DNA of 15,605 nt. It comes from Rhodoferax sp. (GTDB lineage Bacteria > Pseudomonadota > Gammaproteobacteria > Burkholderiales > Burkholderiaceae_C). Below the pieces are notes generated by a model. That model was not told the DNA's origin, made no database searches, and saw only the letters and a list, made by a program, of their open reading frames with translations. The stretch is from NCBI GenBank assembly GCA_016463455.1, contig JAEMRG010000018.1, forward strand, positions 1-15,605. The letters are read 5' to 3'. Positions within the stretch are counted from its first letter, which is position 1. Each line of letters opens with the position of its first letter. Below are positions 1-6,883 of this stretch, piece by piece. Made by a program: the position numbers and the translations under genes.

Positions 1-740
1 ATGCCGCTGGCGGCCAGGCGTTGCACCAGCGCGGGGTCCTGGCTGCAGCGCACGCCGTGGTCGATGCGCTCCACATGTAGAACGTCGAGCGCGCTTTCTA
101 TGTAGGCCGGTGGGCCTTCCTCGCCGGCATGGGCCACGATGCGCAGGCCCAGTGCGCGGCACTTGGCAAAAACCCGGGCAAATTTTTCGGGCGGGTTGCC
201 ACGTTCTCCAGAGTCCAGGCCCACGCCGATAAAGTGGGCGCGGTAGGGCAAAGCAGCCTCCAAAGTATCGAAGGCAGATTCCTCGGACAGGTGCCGCAAA
301 AAGCACAGGATCAGGCTGGCGCTGATTCCATATTGCGCTTTGGCATCTGCGCAAGCCCGGGCCAGCCCCTGGATCACTGCGGCCATGCGCACACCGCGCT
401 CGGTATGGGTTTGCGGGTCAAAAAACAATTCGGCGTGCACGATGTGGTCAGCATGCGCGCGCGCAAAATAGGCCATGGCCATGCGGTAAAAATCGTCTTC
501 CTCTATCAGCACCGAGGCGCCGGCATAGTACAAATCTAAAAAGCTTTGCAAGTCGGTAAACGCATAGGCTGCGCGCAAAGCCTCTACGTTGGGGTAGCTG
601 AGCGTGATGCCGTTTTTCTCGGCCAGGGAGAATATCAGTTCTGGCTCTAAAGAGCCTTCAATATGGATGTGCAACTCGGCTTTAGGCATGCGCGCCAGCA
701 GGGCAGGCAGGCGGTCGCGGGCGATGGTGCTGTAAGTCAT
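1..740 (-). CDS. ade: Adenine deaminase (adenosine deaminase superfamily), C-terminus cut by window edge
   Basis: This enzyme probably hydrolyses adenine to hypoxanthine and ammonia in the cytoplasm, for purine salvage. The 246 visible codons start at ATG 740. They show the zinc-ligand pair H24/H26 in AELHIHIEGSLEPE, a YAFTDLQSFLDLYYAG stretch, VGLDSGERGNPPEKF near 173-187, and H204-A-G-E-E with the catalytic glutamate E207, then ERIDHGVR. From memory these segments match the Pseudomonas type of adenine deaminase more closely than true adenosine deaminases. The last zinc aspartate (SDDP) lies beyond the window; roughly 80-100 residues are missing. It is the last visible gene of the six-gene operon, 23 nt after the second COG0212 paralog. 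The family usually reads DSSE where this protein has DSGE, so a modified substrate such as an N6-substituted adenine is possible but unproven. The family call is firm and the exact substrate less so. Confidence 0.85.
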   Translation of the reverse strand, partial: MTYSTIARDRLPALLARMPKAELHIHIEGSLEPELIFSLAEKNGITLSYPNVEALRAAYAFTDLQSFLDLYYAGASVLIEEDDFYRMAMAYFARAHADHIVHAELFFDPQTHTERGVRMAAVIQGLARACADAKAQYGISASLILCFLRHLSEESAFDTLEAALPYRAHFIGVGLDSGERGNPPEKFARVFAKCRALGLRIVAHAGEEGPPAYIESALDVLHVERIDHGVRCSQDPALVQRLAASG

Positions 741-763
741 GGTGGAGTGCTTCCGAAAATCGC

Positions 764-1525
764 TCAGGCCAGCGGCGGCAAAGCCGCCTCCATGGCTTGC
801 AGCTCTTGCAATGGCGGTATGGTGGCCAGCATCTGCGGGTCCAGCATATCCCAGACGATGCCGCAGCGGGGCTTGTGCGGGTTTATCACTTCTATGGTGC
901 GCGTGGGCGTAAAAATCGCGTCGGCTACGGTGTCAAAAATCTCGGGGTACAAAGTCTCTTGCAGCACCTGGCAGTCGTGCACTAGCGCCGCCGTGGGCGT
1001 TTGCGCATTGATCACGCCGATGCGGTAAAGCATGCCCCATTCGGCATCAAAAAAACCATGGCCTTTGCCAAAGCGCACGCCGTGTTCATTGATGGCGCCG
1101 GTGCCGGTAATCATGTAGTCCAGGCGCGGTAGCTCGGCGCGAATTTGTGCCAGCGTCATATGCCGCCCGTGGCGCTCCATACCGTCGAGCGTGGCCGCAT
1201 AGAGCAAGCGGTCTTTGGGGATCGTGGCCGGGTCCAGCAGCCAAAAGCCCCGGCGTATGGAATAGGTAGTCATCAAAATCCGCTTGCCATCGCACAGCGT
1301 ACGGTAGCGCAGCTCTTCAATGCAGTTGTCCGGGGTGATAAAAATACATTCGGACTGTTGGTAATAGCGGTGCGCCATCAAGCGGTCGGTGGCGGCGCTG
1401 CTGCCTACAAAGTCGGTAATGAATTCGCCAAAATCAAAATGAAAACGGCTGTCGGCAAATGCCACTTCGCGCAGGGCGCTAAACACGCGCTCGCGCACCG
1501 TGTGTTTATGGTCGGTGTGTTCCAT
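764..1525 (-). CDS. 5-formyltetrahydrofolate cyclo-ligase-like protein (COG0212 type), paralog A
   Basis: This 253-residue protein belongs to the 5-formyltetrahydrofolate cyclo-ligase fold. The clearest mark is GVRFGKGHGFFD at 149-160, the counterpart of the GxRLGxGGG(Y/F)YD nucleotide and folate loop in true cyclo-ligases. SRFHFDFGEFITDF at 26-39 and ITPDN at 63-67 are shared with its neighbour paralog at 4959-5696. It is longer than canonical cyclo-ligases (about 180-200 residues) and has H in place of one loop glycine, so it is more likely a divergent paralog than the housekeeping enzyme. Comparative genomics has linked such COG0212 paralogs to thiamin metabolism, but no firm reaction is known to me. 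It sits between the permease (39 nt upstream) and adenine deaminase (23 nt downstream). The start ATG has only a weak purine-rich AAAGAAA sequence ahead of it. Confidence 0.82.
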   Translation of the reverse strand: MEHTDHKHTVRERVFSALREVAFADSRFHFDFGEFITDFVGSSAATDRLMAHRYYQQSECIFITPDNCIEELRYRTLCDGKRILMTTYSIRRGFWLLDPATIPKDRLLYAATLDGMERHGRHMTLAQIRAELPRLDYMITGTGAINEHGVRFGKGHGFFDAEWGMLYRIGVINAQTPTAALVHDCQVLQETLYPEIFDTVADAIFTPTRTIEVINPHKPRCGIVWDMLDPQMLATIPPLQELQAMEAALPPLA

Positions 1526-1564
1526 AGGTTTCTTTCATGCAATCAAAAAAGGTTGGATGCGCAC

Positions 1565-3139
1565 TCAGGCCGCAGGCGCCATCGCATAGCGTTGCAGCAC
1601 ATAGCGCTCCACCACCACGACCAGGCTGTTGAGCACCACGGCAATGAGGATGGCCACCACCGCGACGCTCCATATCATTCCGAAATCGAGCACGCCGCGC
1701 GACACATTGAGCAAGTTGCCGATGCCGGTGCCCGTAGCCAGCCACTCGGCAATCATCACGCCCAAAAACGCACGCGGTGCCGCCAAGCGCGCTGCAGCGC
1801 ATAAATAGGGCAGCGCCCAGGGCAGGGCAATCAGTCGCAACTGCCGCCAGCGCCCGGCGCCATACACGCGCACAAAATCGGTAGCGCTGCTTGGCACCAA
1901 CGCCAGCCCTTGCGCAATCGTCACAAAGGCCGGAAAAAACGTGACCGACACGGTGATCACTAAGATGCTGGCCGAGCCGCGTCCGAACACCAGCACCACC
2001 AATGGCGTCAGCGCCACCAGCGGCATGGACTGGCTGACCAAGGCGATCGGCATCAGGCTGTGGCCCAGCGCTTTGTAGACCGTGGTGCCTACCGCCAGCA
2101 ACAGCGCCACCGCCAGCCCGGCCAGCATGCCCAGCACGGTGTAGGGCAGGGTTTGCGACAGTGCGTCCAGCAACAGCGCGCGGTTTTCGGGCGCGTTGTC
2201 CACGGCAAACAAATGTTCCAGCACGCCCATTGGGTCGCGCAACACGATATCGGAAACGCCCAGTAGCGTAAACAGCGCGATCACCCCGTACCACAGCACA
2301 AAAGGCATCGCTAGCGTGCCCAGGCGCAGGGCCCAGCGCATGGCTACGCTTTCGGTGTCTAGCCCCGCTTGAAAGCCCAGCGGGGTACTGGCGCTTTGCG
2401 TATTGCCGGCAAAGCGTGCCGCGATCAGGCCTGCGCAGCCGTAGGCGATGCCGCTAATGGCCGTGGCCGTCAGGCCAATGCCCCACAAGCGCGCTGGGTC
2501 GGCTCGGCCCAGCGAGCCGATTAAATACGTGCCCAGCCCTGCATTGCCGCCACTGCCAAACTCGGCCAGCAGCGAACCCAGCACCGCAGCGGGCGCGGCT
2601 ACGCGCAAACCGGCCAGCAAAGTTGGCAAGCCGCTGCGCAAGCGGATGCGGCGCAGCACTTGCGCATCACTGCCACCATAGACGCGCACCAGGTCCACCA
2701 AGCGCGCGTCCACTTGCGTCAAGCCCAGCACCGTGGCGACCATGGTTGGGTAATACACCGACAGCGCCGCGAGCACCACGCGCGGCGTATCGCCTTGCAA
2801 TGCGATCACCAAAATCGGCACCAGCGCAATCGCCGGCATGGCAAACAAAGTCACGTTGACGCCGGCCATTAAACGTCCCGCTGGGCGCCACCAGGCAAAC
2901 CACATGCCCATCAACACCGCTACCGTATTGCCGATGACAAACCCGGCAAACGCAGTTTTGAGCGTGCCCCAGATATGCGGCGGGTAGTCGCTCCGGTCCA
3001 GCCACCATTGGCGCAGGATGCCGCTGGGCGCGGGCAATGCGCCCTGGCCCACCCATTGCGCTTGCCCCGCTACTTCCCATAGCAGCAGCATCAGCAGCAA
3101 GCTAGGTAGCGCAGCGCGGTGGCGGGTCGGTGTATCCAT
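1565..3139 (-). CDS. ABC transporter permease, two fused membrane domains (NMT1/SsuC-like)
   Basis: This 524-residue inner-membrane protein consists of two tandem BPD_transp_1 permease domains, so one chain can supply the whole membrane pore. Each half carries an EAA coupling loop that contacts the ATPase. The first begins LVRVYGGSDAQVLRRIRL and the second FVRVYGAGRWRQLRLIAL; each is followed by L(R/A)xAAPxAxLGxxxAE(F/W). Typical SsuC/TauC/ThiX permeases are single domains of about 250-280 residues, so this one is a duplication and fusion. I chose the ATG at 3139 because it gives an N-terminal membrane segment straight away. The open frame extends 42 codons further, but that part overlaps the ATPase gene out of frame and reads as low-quality sequence. 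The gap to the ATPase stop is 10 nt and there is no clear Shine-Dalgarno sequence, which suggests translational coupling. Substrate unknown. Confidence 0.9.
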   Translation of the reverse strand: MDTPTRHRAALPSLLLMLLLWEVAGQAQWVGQGALPAPSGILRQWWLDRSDYPPHIWGTLKTAFAGFVIGNTVAVLMGMWFAWWRPAGRLMAGVNVTLFAMPAIALVPILVIALQGDTPRVVLAALSVYYPTMVATVLGLTQVDARLVDLVRVYGGSDAQVLRRIRLRSGLPTLLAGLRVAAPAAVLGSLLAEFGSGGNAGLGTYLIGSLGRADPARLWGIGLTATAISGIAYGCAGLIAARFAGNTQSASTPLGFQAGLDTESVAMRWALRLGTLAMPFVLWYGVIALFTLLGVSDIVLRDPMGVLEHLFAVDNAPENRALLLDALSQTLPYTVLGMLAGLAVALLLAVGTTVYKALGHSLMPIALVSQSMPLVALTPLVVLVFGRGSASILVITVSVTFFPAFVTIAQGLALVPSSATDFVRVYGAGRWRQLRLIALPWALPYLCAAARLAAPRAFLGVMIAEWLATGTGIGNLLNVSRGVLDFGMIWSVAVVAILIAVVLNSLVVVVERYVLQRYAMAPAA

Positions 3140-3149
3140 GCCGTTTTTT

Positions 3150-3917
3150 CTAGGCTGTGCTGTACAAAATACCGGCCACTTGCTGCTCCAGCGCGCGAAA
3201 CTCGGGCTTATTGAACAAGTCCACTGTGCGCGGCCTGGCAAACGGCACTTCCACGATTTGGGCAATGCGCCCGGGCTGGCTTTGCATTACCGCCACCCGG
3301 TCGGCCAAAAACAAGGCCTCGTCGATGCCATGCGTCACCAGCAGCGTGGTGGTGGGCCGTTCCAGCCAAATGCGCTGCAGCTCCAGGTTCATGCTGCGGC
3401 GCAGGATCTGGTCCAGCGCGCCAAAAGGCTCGTCGAGCAAGAGCACTTCGGGCTGCGTTACCAGGGCTCGCGCAATCGCCACCCGCTGGCGCATGCCCCC
3501 CGATAGCTGCGAAGGCAGCGCGTTTTCAAAACCTTTCAGGCCCACCAGCTCCACCAGGCTGCGGATGCGCGCCATGTCCACCGGCGCGCCGGTCACATCC
3601 AGCGGCAGGCGTACGTTGTCCACCACCGAGCGCCAAGGCAAAAGCGCAGCGTCTTGAAATGCAATGCCCAGCGCGCCGCGTTGCTGCAAGGCCAGCGGCG
3701 TCTCCTGGCCGATACGCACGGTGCCGCCATCGGGTTGCTCTAGTCCGGCCACCAGGCGCAGCAAGGTGGACTTGCCACAGCCCGAGGGCCCGATCAGCGC
3801 GGTAAACGAAGCACTGGGGCAGTGCAAAGAAACATGCTCCAGCGCCACCAAAGGCGCAGCGCCAGAAGCCGCGAACACGCGCCCGACCTGGGCTATGCGC
3901 AGTTCGCTGCTACGCAT
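3150..3917 (-). CDS. ABC transporter ATP-binding protein (nitrate/taurine/NMT1 type)
   Basis: This 255-residue cytoplasmic ATPase powers the transporter. All the core motifs are intact: Walker A GPSGCGKST at 43-51, Q-loop FQD at 87-89, signature LSGGMRQ at 138-144, Walker B LLLDEP at 159-164 with E163, D-loop GALD, and the switch histidine H196 in VTH. The wording of these motifs (FQDAALLPWRSVVDNV, LLDEPFGALD) is typical of the SsuB/TauB/ThiZ group. Its start overlaps the stop codon of the binding-protein gene by one base (TGATG), so translation is probably coupled. The permease follows after 10 nt. The partners are clear from the operon; the imported compound is not. Confidence 0.94.
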   Translation of the reverse strand: MRSSELRIAQVGRVFAASGAAPLVALEHVSLHCPSASFTALIGPSGCGKSTLLRLVAGLEQPDGGTVRIGQETPLALQQRGALGIAFQDAALLPWRSVVDNVRLPLDVTGAPVDMARIRSLVELVGLKGFENALPSQLSGGMRQRVAIARALVTQPEVLLLDEPFGALDQILRRSMNLELQRIWLERPTTTLLVTHGIDEALFLADRVAVMQSQPGRIAQIVEVPFARPRTVDLFNKPEFRALEQQVAGILYSTA

Positions 3918-4882
3918 CAGATTTCTTTGAGCAAGCTGGTATCAAAGTGCGACTTGTCGGCCTTCACATTGACTGCGTTGAGTGCTGCAATGCAGTTGGC
4001 GATCGCTTGGTCGCTCATGGCAAAAATACCGCCCGAATTCACCATCAAAGCCTTTTGCGCTTCGTTAAAGAACAACTCGTTTTCAATGCTGCGGCCAGTG
4101 CCTTTGAACCAGGTGTCTTTGAACTTGGGTGGATAGGCTTTGGTGTCTTTGAAGTTCTCGTCCCAGCCCTTGCGACTGGCGCGCATAAAGGCCACGATGT
4201 CTTTGCGACGGGTTTTGAGCGTTTCTTGCGTCACCACCACCACGTCGTTGAACAGCGGCAGTTTGAAGTCCGCCAGCAAGAAGCTGGTGGCGTCTTTGCC
4301 CATGCTCTTGATGGTGAAAGGCACGTTGGTAGTGAAGTCCAGCGAACCGTCGATCTCGCCTTTGATCAGCGGCGTCGGATCGTAGGCGTAAGGCACGATT
4401 TTGACCTTGGCTTTGTCGATACCGTTGAGCTTGAGCATGGCCTCCACCGTCAGGCGGTTGACCGGCGGCACGGCAATGGTTTTGCCGATCAGGTCTTGCG
4501 GTGTTTTCAGGGGCTTAGAGGCCAGGCTGACGATGCCAACCGGGTTTTTTTGGTATTGCGCGCCGATGATGACCAAGGGTGCTTTTTGGTCGGTAATGGC
4601 TTTGATGGCGGTCTCGACCGTGGTCAGGCAGACATCGGCCTTTTTAGACAGCAGCGAGGCCTCGGGGATCACGTCCGGGCCGCCCGACAAATAGGTCAGG
4701 TCCAGGCCTTCGGCTTTGTAATAGCCTTTGTCTATGGCAATAAAGTAGCCCATGAATTCGGCGTCGTTCACCCATGCCGCTTGCAGGGTGAGTTTGGCAG
4801 CGCTTTGGCTCCAGGCGCCCATGGGCGCCATAGACGCCAAGGCGGCGGAGGTGGCAAGAAACTGGCGGCGTGATGCTTTCAT
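3917..4882 (-). CDS. NMT1/THI5-like ABC transporter substrate-binding protein, Tat-exported
   Basis: This 321-residue periplasmic protein should capture the substrate for the transporter encoded downstream. The N-terminus MKASRRQFLATSAALASMAP is a twin-arginine (Tat) signal with R5-R6. The mature part begins near residue 27, and AAWVNDAEFMGYFIAIDKGYYKAEGLDL is the typical opening of NMT1/THI5-like binding proteins. Later segments such as LIGKTIAVP and FTTNVPFTIKSMGKDATSFLL fit the two-lobed fold. I chose ATG 4882 over one 12 codons upstream because AAGGA lies 7 nt before it and the signal peptide starts there. Relatives bind pyrimidine precursors of thiamin, riboflavin, or aromatic and sulfonate compounds. 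The CCCFC motif of eukaryotic THI5 enzymes is absent, so it is a binder and not an HMP-P synthase. Substrate undetermined. Confidence 0.9.
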   Translation of the reverse strand: MKASRRQFLATSAALASMAPMGAWSQSAAKLTLQAAWVNDAEFMGYFIAIDKGYYKAEGLDLTYLSGGPDVIPEASLLSKKADVCLTTVETAIKAITDQKAPLVIIGAQYQKNPVGIVSLASKPLKTPQDLIGKTIAVPPVNRLTVEAMLKLNGIDKAKVKIVPYAYDPTPLIKGEIDGSLDFTTNVPFTIKSMGKDATSFLLADFKLPLFNDVVVVTQETLKTRRKDIVAFMRASRKGWDENFKDTKAYPPKFKDTWFKGTGRSIENELFFNEAQKALMVNSGGIFAMSDQAIANCIAALNAVNVKADKSHFDTSLLKEI

Positions 4883-4958
4883 GGTGTCATCCTTTGAAGG
4901 TGGGAAGTTAAAAAACACGGGGCGGGGAAACGGTATGCGTTGTAAAAAGAAATGGGCT

Positions 4959-5696
4959 TTAAGCCAGGCCGATGATGCGCCGCAACTCGGCCAACGCCGG
5001 TATAGCGTGCACCTGTTCGGGCGTGATGTCTTTCCAGTTCAGGCCGCGCGGGCGCTGCGTTTCGCGCGCCACTTGCAGGCTGCGCGTGGGGGTGCAAATC
5101 CAGTCCACCAGCACGTCGTCGGGGCTGGGGTAGAGTTTTTTGTCCAGCAGCTGCACATCGTGCACCACGGTGACCAGCGGCGTCAGGTTGTCCACCAGGC
5201 CCATGTCGCTGAAGATGCGCCACTCCAGATCAAAAAAGCCATGGCCACGCCCAAAGCGCACGCCCGATGTAGCCACTGCCGAGGCGCCTGTCGCCACAAA
5301 ATCAAAAGCGCCCAGATCGGCCAGCGCGTTGAGCGTCAGTGGCTCGCCAAAATGCGCCAGCCCGTCGGGCCAGGCGCCATAGAGTTCGTGGCCCTTGGGT
5401 ACCGCGCCCGGGCGCAGCAGGTAAAAGCCGCTGGCCATGTTGTAGCTGGACACCACCAGGCTGACGCCACGTGCCAGCAGGCGCTGGCGCAAGCCGGTCA
5501 GGCTGTTGTCCGGCGTCACAAATACATGGCTTGCCGCGTCAAAACCGGGCAGCGCCCATAGCCGGTCTATGGCCGCATCGGAGCCACTGAAATCGGGGAT
5601 GAACTCGGAAAAGCGCATATGAAAACGCGAGTCCGGCAGCGCCACGGCGCGCAGGCCGTCCCAGAGTTGTTCACGGGCAAAAGCGGAAGCGGCCAA
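4959..5696 (-). CDS. 5-formyltetrahydrofolate cyclo-ligase-like protein (COG0212 type), paralog B
   Basis: This is the first gene of the operon, with 245 residues. It aligns along its whole length with paralog A at 764-1525; I judge them about 40% identical by eye. Shared blocks are DSRFHMRFSEFIPDF at 22-36, VTPDN at 60-64, GVRFGRGHGFFDLEW at 145-159 (the folate/nucleotide loop, again with H for one glycine), VVHD, and CTPTRSL. It starts at TTG 5696, supported by GAGGAG five bases upstream; no ATG fits. Two diverged copies in one operon suggest either two sequential reactions or a hetero-oligomer. True cyclo-ligase activity (5-formyl-THF to 5,10-methenyl-THF with ATP) cannot be excluded, but the extra length and altered loop argue for another role. 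Confidence 0.82.
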   Translation of the reverse strand: MAASAFAREQLWDGLRAVALPDSRFHMRFSEFIPDFSGSDAAIDRLWALPGFDAASHVFVTPDNSLTGLRQRLLARGVSLVVSSYNMASGFYLLRPGAVPKGHELYGAWPDGLAHFGEPLTLNALADLGAFDFVATGASAVATSGVRFGRGHGFFDLEWRIFSDMGLVDNLTPLVTVVHDVQLLDKKLYPSPDDVLVDWICTPTRSLQVARETQRPRGLNWKDITPEQVHAIPALAELRRIIGLA

Positions 5697-5708
5697 TCGG
5701 TCTCCTCG
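5694..5708 (-). promoter_or_regulatory. Shine-Dalgarno and TTG start of the operon's first gene
   Basis: On the minus strand GAGGAG is followed by ACCGA and then TTG (5696-5694). The spacing of five bases is good and there is no competing ATG in frame nearby. The rare TTG start may limit the output of this first gene. Confidence 0.7.
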
Positions 5709-5728
5709 TGCGCGGGTTGTGACAAATT

Positions 5729-5745
5729 CCGGGCTTGCCGCCCGG
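5729..5745 (-). other. GC-rich hairpin in the 5' leader of the operon
   Basis: A perfect 6-bp stem, CCGGGC with GCCCGG, closes a 5-nt loop (GGCAA on the minus strand). It lies within the predicted leader of roughly 95 nt between the promoter and the TTG start, about 30 nt before the Shine-Dalgarno. It has no following U-run that would make it a clear terminator, and I recognise no riboswitch consensus. It may only affect RNA stability. Confidence 0.45.
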
Positions 5746-5777
5746 CCTGATCGCGGCGCAGCAGGTGGCTGCGAAGC

Positions 5778-5825
5778 TGGAACTATTGTTTCAGATAATC
5801 ATAGTATCATGGAATGATTGTTTCA
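5778..5825. promoter_or_regulatory. Tandem 16-bp operator repeats, probable RpiR-type repressor sites
   Basis: Two 16-bp copies lie at 5778-5793 (TGGAACTATTGTTTCA) and 5810-5825 (TGGAATGATTGTTTCA). They match at 14 of 16 positions and sit exactly 32 bp apart, about three helical turns, in the same orientation. Each is an imperfect palindrome of the form TGGAA-N6-TTTCA. One covers the -35 of the minus-strand promoter and the other the expected transcription start, the usual layout for repression. A weaker palindrome, GATA...TATC at 5794-5808, lies between them. The adjacent RpiR-family gene is the obvious candidate for the binding protein; that link is inferred. Confidence 0.72.
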
Positions 5826-5826
5826 A
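5798..5826 (-). promoter_or_regulatory. Sigma70-like promoter for the six-gene operon
   Basis: On the minus strand TTGAAA (5826-5821) and TATGAT (5803-5798) are separated by exactly 17 bp, and each differs from consensus at one position. Transcription would start near 5791 and give a leader of about 95 nt. The operator repeats overlap the -35 and the start region, so this promoter is probably repressed in the absence of an inducer. Confidence 0.75.
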
Positions 5827-5926
5827 CCACCGCCTTTTGGCCCATGTCCCAGCGCCTGCATTTCCGGGTCACCGTGACCCTTTTTCCCGGTCGCGGCGGT
5901 CCCGCCGGCCTTGCGATGCTGCGCCC

Positions 5927-6775
5927 ATGACGACCCGGCTGACACTGGCTATCCAAGAGCATTTTGAGCAGCTCTCGCCCAGCGAGCGCAAGCTGGCCAA
6001 GCTATTACTTGACCGTGCCGACGACATGCTGACCTACTCGGCCACCGAGCTGGCGGCCATGGCCGATGTGTCCAAGGCCACGGCCGCGCGCCTGTTTCGC
6101 AGCCTAGGCTATGCCGATTTCAACGAAGTGCGTCTGCAAGCGCGCGAAGAGCGCAACCTGGCTCCGCCCTTTCAGGCGCCGCGCCCGGCAGGTGCAGCGG
6201 CCCCAGTGCGCAGCCACAGTATCAGCGCGCATCTGCAAACCGAGTCCGAAAGTCTGGCGCGCACCTTCGAGTCGCTGCGCAGCGACACCCTACTGGCCGC
6301 CGCCAGCTTGCTAGCCAAAGCGCCCAAAGTGTGGCTGCTGGGGCTGGGCATGGACGAGGGATTGATGCGTTTTGTGCGCCCGCAGCTGGCACGCATCCGC
6401 CCCGAGGTCTATGCCCTGGGCATGCAAAGCGGCGTCTGGGCCGAAGACCTGGCGATGGCCGGCCCGCGCGATGCGCTGCTCCTGATCATGACGCAGCCGC
6501 GCGACAGCGCCATGGACCGCCTAGCCGCACAGGCCGGCACCACCCGCGTGCAAACCGTGGCCGTGGTCGATGTGCGCCACAGCGCCTGGGCGCAGCGCTT
6601 TGCCAGCGTGGTGCTGCCCTGCTACAGCAGCAGCACCGACCACGCCTTCTCGGCCATGGCCGCCGCCAGCATGCTGCAACTGCTCAGCCACCACGTCGCT
6701 ATGCGTTTGGGTAAACGCGCCCAGCAACGCCAGCAACTGGTGGACGATATTGCGCAGGAGCTGGGGGGCGATTAG
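5927..6775 (+). CDS. RpiR/MurR-family transcriptional regulator (HTH plus SIS domain)
   Basis: This 282-residue regulator has an N-terminal HTH_6 domain (LSPSERKLAKLLLDRADDMLTYSATELAAMADVSKATAARLFRSLGYADF, residues 16-65) and a C-terminal SIS domain at about 125-260 (VWLLGLGMDEGLMRF, ALLLIMTQPRDSAMDRLA, VLPCYSSSTDHAFSAMAAASML). SIS domains of this family usually sense phosphosugars or other small metabolites. I chose ATG 5927 because the helix-turn-helix begins right after it; the open frame runs 64 codons further upstream, but only through the promoter and operator region. No strong Shine-Dalgarno is seen. It is divergent from the six-gene operon and is very likely its regulator, and perhaps its own. 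A family usually tied to sugar ligands next to a heterocycle-type transporter is notable. Confidence 0.9.
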   Translation: MTTRLTLAIQEHFEQLSPSERKLAKLLLDRADDMLTYSATELAAMADVSKATAARLFRSLGYADFNEVRLQAREERNLAPPFQAPRPAGAAAPVRSHSISAHLQTESESLARTFESLRSDTLLAAASLLAKAPKVWLLGLGMDEGLMRFVRPQLARIRPEVYALGMQSGVWAEDLAMAGPRDALLLIMTQPRDSAMDRLAAQAGTTRVQTVAVVDVRHSAWAQRFASVVLPCYSSSTDHAFSAMAAASMLQLLSHHVAMRLGKRAQQRQQLVDDIAQELGGD

Positions 6776-6883
6776 CGCGGGCTGCCTGCGCCAGGGCCGA
6801 GCTGGCCGTGGTTTTGGGGTCGGTGCCCACCACCTCGCGCAACCTGCCGCAATCCAAGTGGCCCCAGCGTATGCGGCCCGGAG

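Noticed and set aside
1506..3265. Longer open frames overlapping the permease, including a 42-codon N-terminal extension
   Set aside because: They overlap coding sequence in another frame, have no domain, and are expected by chance in GC-rich DNA.
3947..4873. 308-codon plus-strand open frame opposite the binding-protein gene
   Set aside because: Its His/Gly/Val-rich composition and antisense position to a clear binding-protein gene mark it as a frame shadow.
4883..4958. Terminator or attenuator before the binding-protein gene, suggested by a T6 run on the minus strand
   Set aside because: The preceding C-rich stretch has no complementary G-rich arm on the same strand, so no stem forms.
5697..5797. 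TPP (THI-box) or other riboswitch in the operon leader
   Set aside because: The leader lacks the CUGAGA and ACCUGA blocks of a THI box and shows only one simple hairpin, so no known riboswitch is supported.
5735..5926. N-terminal extension of the RpiR regulator
   Set aside because: It would run through the promoter and operators, and the helix-turn-helix domain begins right after ATG 5927.
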